Made by a program: the position numbers and the translations under genes. 57,739 nt of DNA from JAEUNX01 sp034004685 (lineage in GTDB: Bacteria; Pseudomonadota; Gammaproteobacteria; Burkholderiales; Rhodocyclaceae), in contig JAVEWG010000024.1 of assembly GCA_034004685.1 (NCBI GenBank), positions 1 through 57,739 on the forward strand. The letters are read 5' to 3'. Positions 8,867-15,072 of this stretch are shown piece after piece. The notes beneath the pieces are model-generated. The model saw nothing but the letters and a program-made list of their open reading frames with translations, ran no database searches and was not told where the DNA came from. Every line of letters begins with the position of its first letter. Within the stretch, counting starts at the first letter, position 1.

Positions 8867-9094
8867 GAATGTCTCCTCCGGATATTTGCTTGCGGATTGT
8901 TTTCCTAGCATTCCACGTTGGAGCTTAGCGACAAGCGCTCGGGCTGTCCGAAGCTTCGTTTGACCCACTGTCCAATGACCCTGGGCAGCACTGCCTGGCT
9001 TGCCGCAGAGCGGCAGGAGGGCTTGCTTCGTGCCAGCGCCTGGGGCGCCACGGGCACACCCCGTCCGCTAGGGAATGGCCGGAGCGTGGTTCCG

Positions 9095-9814
9095 CTAAGG
9101 TTGCCCGGCGGGTGCCAGGGGATCGATCGGCGGGCGTCCCAGGGCGGGGCGATTGCCCGTCAGTACCGTGGCCAGTACGAAATCCACCGAATACTTCCGC
9201 CAGGCGCTCACGCTTTCAGGGGCCGCCGTATCGAAGCCCGTCAGGGTGGAGGCCGTGTATCGGCTGGTAAATCCGCCGGTAATGAGGAGCGAGGCCGCGG
9301 CACAAAACATGCGCGGGTCCACCCCCTGGACAAACTCGCCGCTGGCCGCGCCCCGTTGCAGGATGCGATCCATCAGATCGACCAGGATGGGGGCCATGCC
9401 GGTAAACCGGTTCTGATGCCCGGCGTTGCGTTCGTGGAGCCGGAAGCTTTCCTGGGCCAGGGAGCCCAGGCTTGGATCGACCCGGTATTGGTCAAAGGAA
9501 TGCTCCAACAGCACCCGCAAGGCGTCGGTGGGGGGTAGATGATCCAGCTCCAGCGCCAACAGATCAGCCAATACATCCTGGGCAGACTCATCGAGAACGC
9601 TGGCGAACAACTGTTCCTTGCTGCTGAAGTAGTGATAGACCAACTGCTTGGTGACCCCCGCGGCCCGGGCGATGTCGTCCACCCTCGCCCCGGCCACGCC
9701 CTTTTCGGAGAAAGCCTGGCGTGCTTCCTTGAGCAAGCGCGCCAGGGTCACCCGTTTTTTGGAGACGGAGCCAGGTACTTCGGTTTCGTGGGGGGGAGAT
9801 TGCTTGGCGGTCAT
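9095..9814 (-). CDS. TetR/AcrR-family transcriptional regulator
   Basis: The 239-residue protein has the TetR DNA-binding domain at about residues 22-72 (LLKEARQAFSEKG, VDDIARAAGVTKQLVYHYFSSKEQLFASVL). The C-terminal half is a typical ligand and dimerisation domain with a proline-rich tail. It lies upstream of the DUF7064-like and phosphotransferase genes on the same strand, separated by 228 bp that could hold their promoter. The ligand is probably an acyl-CoA or steroid-like compound, which is inference from context. Confidence 0.9.
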   Translation of the reverse strand: MTAKQSPPHETEVPGSVSKKRVTLARLLKEARQAFSEKGVAGARVDDIARAAGVTKQLVYHYFSSKEQLFASVLDESAQDVLADLLALELDHLPPTDALRVLLEHSFDQYRVDPSLGSLAQESFRLHERNAGHQNRFTGMAPILVDLMDRILQRGAASGEFVQGVDPRMFCAAASLLITGGFTSRYTASTLTGFDTAAPESVSAWRKYSVDFVLATVLTGNRPALGRPPIDPLAPAGQP

Positions 9815-9825
9815 CTCTTTGGGGC

Positions 9826-9845
9826 ATGGGCGAAAGGCTCGCCAT
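9826..9845. promoter_or_regulatory. Imperfect inverted repeat upstream of tetR, candidate operator
   Basis: ATGGGCGA-AAGGC-TCGCCAT is an imperfect dyad 12-31 bp upstream of the TetR start codon, where an autoregulatory site would be expected. The arms differ by one inserted base, so support is weak. Confidence 0.25.
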
Positions 9846-10044
9846 CTTGCTGTCCTGAACCAGTCAAGAAGTGGAAACCAGGGAATTGTTTCACACGGTA
9901 CGCAACCGGGGGAGGGGATCCAAGAGATTCGTGGGGCCAGGCCTGCCGCCGTTGGCGATCAGCCCCCGGCGGGAAACGCCTCTTTTAACCTAAAACCCTC
10001 ACCACAGAGACCCAGAGTAGGGCCAGGCCGCCGTCACCGAGCTG

Positions 10045-10326
10045 GTGGCGGAGATTGCCGAGTCGGCGGGAAGCGAGGACTTGTTCGTGGAGGTCGGAGA
10101 CCGCGTCACGTATTGCCCCGTCGACGATCCGGCAGACCGCCACAGCATCCTTATTGTCGACAGCGAAAGCAATGTGAAGATGGGACTCGTCAACGAGAAC
10201 GCGCCGCTCGCCCAAGCCTTGCTAGGCCTGGCTCCAGGCGACGAGGGATTATTGGATATCCCGGTTCAGAGAGCCCGTCGGATTCGGGTCATCAAGGTTC
10301 AGCGACAGGAGGAGCTTTTGTCGTGA
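10045..10326 (+). CDS. GreA/GreB C-terminal-domain protein, possibly truncated
   Basis: The frame encodes about 93 residues matching only the C-terminal FKBP-like domain of GreA/GreB or Rnk (VGDRVTYCPVDD, LVNENAPLAQALLGLAPGDEG, RIRVIKVQRQ). The N-terminal coiled-coil that enters the RNA polymerase channel is missing; an in-frame stop at 10018-10020 sits shortly upstream. I chose GTG 10045, but no good ribosome site is visible. It could be a stand-alone polymerase-binding domain or the remnant of a degraded gre gene. A strong terminator follows 32 bp after the stop, which suggests it is still transcribed. Confidence 0.6.
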   Translation: MAEIAESAGSEDLFVEVGDRVTYCPVDDPADRHSILIVDSESNVKMGLVNENAPLAQALLGLAPGDEGLLDIPVQRARRIRVIKVQRQEELLS

Positions 10327-10358
10327 GTTGAAGTCGATACGGCAATCCAAGTCCAACG

Positions 10359-10391
10359 AAAATGGCCCCCGATATTTTGGGGGCCATTTTT
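10359..10391. terminator. Rho-independent terminator, bidirectional
   Basis: AAAATGGCCCCC pairs with GGGGGCCATTTT around an 8-nt loop, with T-runs on both strands. It serves the GreA-like gene (+) and the chemoreceptor gene (-), which converge here. Confidence 0.92.
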
Positions 10392-10467
10392 CTGCTTGCC
10401 GTCCGAGCCTGACAGACCGTTTACTCACGTTTTGTTAACGGCTTGCCGACTTCGGGAGCCTTTTCCA

Positions 10468-12093
10468 TTACACCCGGAAGCGGGACACCGCCTCCTGCAA
10501 CTGGCTGGCCAGACGCTCCATCTCCCGCGCCGCGCCCACCGTTTCCTCGATGGCCTGGTTGTTGTTCTGGGCCATGCTGGCGATGGACTCGATACTCTCC
10601 GTCACCGCCGCGCTGGCCCGCCGCTGCTCACCGGTGGCCGCGGCGATCTCGTCCAGGCCGCTACCCACCTCCGCGGCGGACTGACGCGCGCTGCCGATCA
10701 CTGCAGAGACCTGATCCGCCGCCTGACGGCTGGTGGCCAGATGGCCCCGTCCCCGGTCCAGGGAACCGGTCACCGCCTCGGATTGCTGGGCAATGCGCGC
10801 CGTGATGGCGTCGATCTCGCCGGCAGAGCGGGCCGACTTCTCGGCCAGCTTGCGCACCTCGTCGGCCACCACCGCGAAACCGCGCCCCTGCTCCCCGGCC
10901 CGGGCCGCCTCGATGGCGGCATTGAGGGCCAGTAGATTGGTCTGCTCAGCGATTTCCCGCACCTCCTGGGTCATGGCGGTGATGGCCGAGGTGGATTGCA
11001 CGAAGGCGGTCACCGATTCGGCCATGTGCCCCACGGCATGGTCCACCTGTTCCATTTCCCGGATCAGGCTGGCCAGACTGCGGGCCCCTTCCTCGGAGCG
11101 GGCCAGACTTTCCCTGGAGCGGGCCTGCACCTGCTCGGCGGAAGCAGCAATGGCGGTGATGTGGCTCATCAAGTCCTCCACCGCGCCCGCCGCCGCCACC
11201 GATTGTTCGTTCTGGCGATGGGAACTGGAGGCCACCCCGGCGGCCCCCTTCACCAGGCTGCGGGCCGAGGTGGCCACTTCGCTGGCGGACGCCCCCACCT
11301 GGCGCACCAGGCCGGCGATGGTGGCCAGCATGTCATTGAAGCGCCCGGCGGCCCGGCCGATTTCATCCTGGCTGCTGGCCTCCAGGCGCCGGGTCAGGTC
11401 GCCCTCGCCCTTGGCCAGTTCCCCCAGGGTATGGGTCATGGCCTCCAGGGGGCGGGTCACGAAGCGCCGGATGAAGAAGAACACGAAGCCCATCACCGGC
11501 AAGGACACCAGCACCGCGAAGAGCACGCTCTTGTTGCGGAAACTGGCCACTTCGGAATTCACCTTCTCCAGGGATATCCGCATGCTCACGGCCCCCAGCA
11601 CGGTCTTTTCGGGCACCTGATGGCAAGTGATGCAGTTCTTGCCCAGATAATTGCTGGCGGCCAGGGTGGGAAAGACCACCCTCAGGTGCTCGCCCAGGGT
11701 GTCGGAGGTTTCCACCGCCAGATGGGGCTGGCCGGAAGCCAGGGCGGCCTGCTCGGTCTTGTCCAGGACACGCTGCTCCCCCTGGGAGCCCGGACCGAAT
11801 TGCTTGGCAACGGCTTCACCCCGCAGCACCTGCACATCCCGGATCGCCGAGAGCTCCTTGATCTGGTCGAGGAATACGTCCCGCTGGCCCACCGTACCGG
11901 TGATCATCATACCGGTGAGCCCGGCCATGGTCATTTCATGAACACTGTGGGCAAAGTCCTTGGCCTGTTCGATGGCCATGTCCCGATTGACTCGGGTTTC
12001 CCAGACGATCATGCCCCCCCAGGCCAAGGCCAGCATCAGCCAGATGACTCCCGTCAGTCGCAGCCAGACTGGCGTATCGGAAAACCGTCTCAT
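10468..12093 (-). CDS. Methyl-accepting chemotaxis protein with periplasmic c-type heme site
   Basis: Numbering is from an ATG at 12105 (545 residues); the ATG at 12093 (residue 5) is preferred because GGAG lies 6 nt before it. TM1 spans about 13-34 and TM2 about 192-213, with a HAMP region and then the cytoplasmic coiled-coil. The signalling tip REIAEQTNLLALNAAIEAARAGEQ is near 383-406. The periplasmic domain carries CITCH at 158-162, a CxxCH covalent heme motif, placing it with heme-bearing chemoreceptors and DUF3365-like sensors that report redox, O2 or NO. Transcription is probably from the sigma-28 promoter at 12148-12174. Ligand specificity is inferred. Confidence 0.92.
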   Translation of the reverse strand: MRRFSDTPVWLRLTGVIWLMLALAWGGMIVWETRVNRDMAIEQAKDFAHSVHEMTMAGLTGMMITGTVGQRDVFLDQIKELSAIRDVQVLRGEAVAKQFGPGSQGEQRVLDKTEQAALASGQPHLAVETSDTLGEHLRVVFPTLAASNYLGKNCITCHQVPEKTVLGAVSMRISLEKVNSEVASFRNKSVLFAVLVSLPVMGFVFFFIRRFVTRPLEAMTHTLGELAKGEGDLTRRLEASSQDEIGRAAGRFNDMLATIAGLVRQVGASASEVATSARSLVKGAAGVASSSHRQNEQSVAAAGAVEDLMSHITAIAASAEQVQARSRESLARSEEGARSLASLIREMEQVDHAVGHMAESVTAFVQSTSAITAMTQEVREIAEQTNLLALNAAIEAARAGEQGRGFAVVADEVRKLAEKSARSAGEIDAITARIAQQSEAVTGSLDRGRGHLATSRQAADQVSAVIGSARQSAAEVGSGLDEIAAATGEQRRASAAVTESIESIASMAQNNNQAIEETVGAAREMERLASQLQEAVSRFRV

Positions 12094-12111
12094 CCCGCTC
12101 TCCATTCCCAG

Positions 12112-12128
12112 GCCCGCTTGAAGCGGGC
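12112..12128. promoter_or_regulatory. 17-bp palindrome in the chemoreceptor leader
   Basis: GCCCGCTT-G-AAGCGGGC sits between the sigma-28 -10 box and the chemoreceptor start, so it would form a small hairpin in the mRNA leader just before the ribosome site. A role in translation control or as an operator is possible but unproven. Confidence 0.35.
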
Positions 12129-12147
12129 ATCCGATTGAATAGAGCGT

Positions 12148-12174
12148 TTATCGGCCGAAATGGCGATTTCTTGA
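12148..12174 (-). promoter_or_regulatory. Sigma-28 (FliA) promoter for the chemoreceptor gene
   Basis: On the minus strand TCAAGAAA - 11 nt - GCCGATAA matches the flagellar sigma-28 consensus TAAAGTTT - N11 - GCCGATAA: the -10 is exact and the spacer has the exact length. It lies 43-69 bp upstream of the first chemoreceptor ATG, consistent with class III flagellar/chemotaxis control. Confidence 0.8.
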
Positions 12175-12251
12175 TGCCGGACCACTCACCCAGGCTTGAT
12201 GCCAGTCAATTCGAGCACCCGTAGCCGCGCCCTGGACTGAAAGGCAAGGGA

Positions 12252-12827
12252 TCAGGGCACCACCGCCAGCAGGCGCTCGATGGCGGTCAGCAAGAGGGGG
12301 CTGTCTGGCTCCACCTCGCTGGGAAAGCTCAAGACCAGGGAGCCGCTGCGGTCGATCAGGTACTTGTGGAAGTTCCAGCGCGGCAGATCGCCCGTGGCGC
12401 GGATCAGCTGGCGGAAGAAGGGATTGGCAGCGGGCCCCGCGACGCTGCTTTTGGCCACCATGGGAAACCTCACGCCGTAGGTGCTCCGGCAAAACTCGGC
12501 CACTTCCTGATTGGTGCCGGGTTCCTGCTGGCCAAAATCGTTGGAGGGAAACCCCAGCACCACCAGGCCCCGGTCCTTGAGGCGCTCATGGAGCTTTTCC
12601 AGGCCATCGTACTGGCGGGTATAGCCGCAGAAACTGGCGGTATTGACCACCAGCACCACCTTGCCCCGCAGCTCGCACAAGGGCATGGGGCTTTCATCCT
12701 GCAACCTGGGGAAGGTGTGGTTGAGGAGCGCGGGGCAGGACTCCGCCGCCCGCGCTGCCTGGGCCGCCGCCAGCATGAGGAAGGTCAGGGTGCCCAGGGC
12801 TGGAGCCCGGATTTTCCGAACGCTCAT
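12252..12827 (-). CDS. Glutathione peroxidase, exported
   Basis: The 191-residue protein starts with a signal peptide (about residues 1-27, ending ARA-AES), so it should act in the periplasm. The peroxidatic cysteine is C67 in NTASFCGYTRQYDGLE; the catalytic glutamine is in GFPSNDFGQQEPG and the tryptophan in WNFHKYL. It would reduce hydrogen peroxide or lipid hydroperoxides, using a thiol such as thioredoxin or glutathione. Its ATG overlaps the stop of the upstream small membrane protein gene by 4 bp, so translation is coupled. The operon diverges from a LitR/CarH-like regulator. Confidence 0.92.
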   Translation of the reverse strand: MSVRKIRAPALGTLTFLMLAAAQAARAAESCPALLNHTFPRLQDESPMPLCELRGKVVLVVNTASFCGYTRQYDGLEKLHERLKDRGLVVLGFPSNDFGQQEPGTNQEVAEFCRSTYGVRFPMVAKSSVAGPAANPFFRQLIRATGDLPRWNFHKYLIDRSGSLVLSFPSEVEPDSPLLLTAIERLLAVVP

Positions 12828-13075
12828 GGCTGCCGCCCTCCCATGGCGAAATGAGATCCGTCACCCCGATGGAGAAAGATCATGAGCGCCGTGGATCCGC
12901 TGCGCCCCTCTTCCGCCATGACGCCGCCCTCCTGCCTGGCCTCAAACGGCTTGGCCAGCAGCCCCACCGCCACCGCAAGAATCAGGGCGGCCATCCCCAC
13001 CGCCCCCTTGACAGGAAGGAATCCACGCTTGCGGGCTGCGCCCGGGCTGGCTGGGCATGAGATCAGGGTCGCCAT
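12824..13075 (-). CDS. Small membrane protein cotranscribed with glutathione peroxidase
   Basis: An 83-residue frame with one clear membrane segment (VGMAALILAVAVGLLA, about residues 27-42) after a basic stretch (AARKRG). It begins at ATG 13075, with AGGA of the operator region serving as ribosome site, and ends in a 4-bp ATGA overlap with the peroxidase gene. I do not recognise a family. Support is position: promoter proximity, ribosome site and coupling. It could be a membrane anchor or partner for the peroxidase, or a leader peptide. Confidence 0.55.
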   Translation of the reverse strand: MATLISCPASPGAARKRGFLPVKGAVGMAALILAVAVGLLAKPFEARQEGGVMAEEGRSGSTALMIFLHRGDGSHFAMGGRQP

Positions 13076-13078
13076 TTT

Positions 13079-13091
13079 TTGTCCTGGACAA
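13079..13091. promoter_or_regulatory. LitR/MerR-type operator, copy 1 (palindrome at gpx-side start)
   Basis: TTGTCC-T-GGACAA is a perfect 13-bp palindrome ending 3 nt before the start codon of the small membrane protein gene (minus strand). An identical copy lies 63 bp away at the regulator start. It overlaps the ribosome site, so binding could block transcription and translation. Confidence 0.75.
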
Positions 13092-13127
13092 TAATTTACT
13101 CAAGTCCTACGATAGGTACGCATTTCG

Positions 13128-13140
13128 ACGTTGTCAACGT
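13128..13140. promoter_or_regulatory. Additional palindrome in the divergent promoter region
   Basis: ACGTTG-T-CAACGT is a perfect 13-bp dyad with the same odd-centre geometry as its neighbours but a different sequence; it ends one base before operator copy 2. It may be a second regulator's site or part of an extended operator. Confidence 0.4.
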
Positions 13141-13141
13141 T

Positions 13142-13154
13142 TTGTCCTGGACAA
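13142..13154. promoter_or_regulatory. LitR/MerR-type operator, copy 2 (palindrome at regulator start)
   Basis: A second exact TTGTCC-T-GGACAA, extendable to 15 bp (13141-13155), directly abuts the ATG of the regulator gene at 13155. This position is ideal for autorepression. Confidence 0.75.
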
Positions 13155-14087
13155 ATGAATAATCCCCCCCCTTCCGCTCCCCACCACCCAGCGCACCTGC
13201 CCATCGCTGCGGTGGAAAGGGATACGGGCCTCTCCAAGGACACCCTGCGGGTCTGGGAACGACGCTACGGATTTCCGACGCCCCTGCGGGACAGCCACGG
13301 GGAGCGGGTCTACCCGGAAGACCAGGTAACCCGTCTTCGGCTGATCCGCCGGCTGCTGGACCACGGCCATCGGCCCTCCCGGGTCGTGGGCAACTCCCTG
13401 ACGGAACTGTCCGCCTTGCTGGGGCATCACGATGGCGCCCAGACCCCGGTCGATCCCGGCCGGTGGGAGGCATTGCTGGCCCTGCTCCAGGCGCATCAGG
13501 GGCTGGCCCTGCGCAGCGCCCTCCAGCAACAGCTCCTCAAGCAAGGCTTGCAAGGCTTCGTCCGCGACACCGTCGCGCCCCTGACCCGGGCGGTGGGAGA
13601 CGCCTGGATGCTGGGGAAGCTGGATGTCACGGCGGAGCACCTGTACACCGAGCAGGTGCAAAACGTCCTGCGCAGCGCCATTGGCAGCCTGACCACCACG
13701 GGGCAAAGCCCCCGCATCCTCCTCACCACCCTGCCGGGGGAACTCCATGGCCTGGGGCTTCTCATGGTGGAGGCCAGCCTGGCTCCGGAGTCGGTCACCT
13801 GCGTATCCCTGGGGACCCAGACCCCCATCGGCGATATCCAGGCAGCGACCCTCATCGGCGACTTTCAGGTGGTGGCGCTGTCCTTCAGCGCGGCCTTCAC
13901 CCACCGCAGGGCGCTTGCCGCCCTGGCCACCTTGCGGGCCAAGCTGCCTGACACCGTCGAAATCTGGGCGGGTGGCCAGGCCCTGGCAGGCCATCATGGC
14001 CGCCTGACCGGCACCCGGATCTGCCCCACTCTGGATGAGGCCCATGGCGCCCTGGCGGCCTGGCGGGAGGCCCATCCCACTGCCTGA
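13155..14087 (+). CDS. MerR-family regulator with cobalamin-binding domain (LitR/CarH-like)
   Basis: The protein has 310 residues. A MerR winged helix spans about 15-80 (LPIAAVERDTGLSKDTLRVW, ERRYGFP). A helical B12-binding cap follows with the CarH signature W-x9-EH (W151, E161, H162). A Rossmann B12 domain has E197-L-H199-x2-G, where the histidine would be the lower cobalt ligand. Such proteins bind adenosylcobalamin, repress in the dark and release DNA in light. The residue next to W151 is M152, where CarH of Thermus has the histidine that caps cobalt after photolysis. I start at ATG 13155; a TTG start at 13131 is possible. It diverges from the small protein-peroxidase operon. Confidence 0.88.
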   Translation: MNNPPPSAPHHPAHLPIAAVERDTGLSKDTLRVWERRYGFPTPLRDSHGERVYPEDQVTRLRLIRRLLDHGHRPSRVVGNSLTELSALLGHHDGAQTPVDPGRWEALLALLQAHQGLALRSALQQQLLKQGLQGFVRDTVAPLTRAVGDAWMLGKLDVTAEHLYTEQVQNVLRSAIGSLTTTGQSPRILLTTLPGELHGLGLLMVEASLAPESVTCVSLGTQTPIGDIQAATLIGDFQVVALSFSAAFTHRRALAALATLRAKLPDTVEIWAGGQALAGHHGRLTGTRICPTLDEAHGALAAWREAHPTA

Positions 14088-14130
14088 CGGGGCCTGTCCG
14101 CCCCGGCAGGATTGCAGGCTCGGGCGATCC

Positions 14131-14640
14131 ATGGTGAACTCCCGCCCCATGCAGCGCTACCCTACCCCGGCCTTCGAAGCCAAGATCTGCCCTCCGGACG
14201 AACTCATTGCCCGGGCCGCCGGCCTGCCCAAGCCTGTGGTGTTTACCAACGGTTGTTTCGACATCCTGCACCGGGGCCATGTCACGTATCTAGCCCAGGC
14301 CCGGGCCCTAGGGGCCTCCTTGGTGGTTGCCCTCAATACCGACGAATCGGTGCGCCGCCTGGGCAAGGGCGCGGACCGGCCGATCAACCCCCTGGCCGAC
14401 CGGCTGGCGGTCCTGGCCGCCCTGGGATGCGTGGACCTGGTGACCTGGTTCGACCAGGACACCCCCCTCCAGTGCATCCTGGAATGCCGCCCCCAGATCC
14501 TGGCCAAGGGCGGCGACTGGCCGGTGGAAAGCATCGTGGGCGCCGCCGAGGTCAAGAGCTGGGGCGGCATGGTGCGCTCGATTCCCTTCTTCCATGAACG
14601 CTCCACCACCCGGCTGGTGGAGCGCATCCGCGGACTCTGA
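14131..14640 (+). CDS. rfaE2: Heptose-1-phosphate nucleotidyltransferase (RfaE domain II / HldC-like)
   Basis: A single-domain cytidylyltransferase-fold protein (169 residues from ATG 14131, or 163 from ATG 14149; neither start has a strong ribosome site). The nucleotide-binding signature FTNGCFDILHRGHVTYL contains the HxGH motif. DRPINPLADR, VDLVTWFDQDTP and LAKGGDWPVE are typical of the D-beta-D-heptose 1-phosphate adenylyltransferase half of HldE. It would make ADP-heptose for the lipopolysaccharide inner core. The kinase half is not fused here and must be encoded elsewhere. Confidence 0.9.
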   Translation: MVNSRPMQRYPTPAFEAKICPPDELIARAAGLPKPVVFTNGCFDILHRGHVTYLAQARALGASLVVALNTDESVRRLGKGADRPINPLADRLAVLAALGCVDLVTWFDQDTPLQCILECRPQILAKGGDWPVESIVGAAEVKSWGGMVRSIPFFHERSTTRLVERIRGL

Positions 14641-14685
14641 TCGCTCCACCCTGGTCCCGGGGGCATCCCGCTCCAATGGCGTTTC

Positions 14686-14715
14686 TGTAAGGATCCCGCC
14701 CCGGCTCCGGTCTTG
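14686..14715 (+). promoter_or_regulatory. Candidate ECF-sigma promoter for the bufferin operon
   Basis: TGTAAGGAT (-35-like) and GGTCTTGTC (-10-like, with GTC) are about 16 nt apart and 70-100 bp upstream of the bufA start. GC-rich bufferin operons are commonly under ECF sigma control with TGTAA / GTC type elements. No ECF sigma gene is nearby, so the factor would act in trans. Confidence 0.4.
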
Positions 14716-14784
14716 TCGGGCAGGAAGCGCTGTCGCGCCCCTCCAGGCCGGCTCTCCCGGTCTGGCATCCCAACGGAGACCATC

Positions 14785-15051
14785 ATGAACAAACGCCGAA
14801 TCATTCTCGCCGCCGCCCTGGCCGGGGTCGCCGCCGCCAGCGGCATCGCCCAGGCCGCCGATGCCCCCAAGGACAAGTGCTACGGCATCGCCAAGGCCGG
14901 CGCCAACGACTGCGCCAGCACCACCGGCAGTCATTCCTGCGCCGGCCAAGCCAAGAAGGACAACGACCCCAACGACTGGAAGCACGTGGCCAAGGGCACC
15001 TGCGAGCAGATGGGCGGCACCCTGAAGCCCGGCGAAAAGATGATGAAGTAG
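14785..15051 (+). CDS. bufA: Bufferin precursor peptide, BufA1 type (DUF2282)
   Basis: The 88-residue product has a signal peptide (about 1-24, ending AQA) and a core with four cysteines C32, C43, C52 and C73 in the DUF2282 pattern KCYGIAKAGANDC, SHSCAG, GTCEQMGG. It starts at ATG 14785 after a GGAG-type ribosome site. Bufferins are ribosomally made, modified copper-binding peptides: an MNIO enzyme converts cysteines to thiooxazoles and the product is exported to buffer copper in the periplasm. The enzyme pair is encoded directly downstream, which makes the assignment strong. Which cysteines are modified is not visible. Confidence 0.92.
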   Translation: MNKRRIILAAALAGVAAASGIAQAADAPKDKCYGIAKAGANDCASTTGSHSCAGQAKKDNDPNDWKHVAKGTCEQMGGTLKPGEKMMK

Positions 15052-15072
15052 GCGCCCCCCGGTCCCAGCGCC

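Noticed and set aside
11759..11771. A 12/13 match to the LitR-type palindrome (TTGTCCAGGACAC).
   Set aside because: It lies inside the chemoreceptor coding sequence, far from a start, and the last base breaks symmetry. Likely chance.
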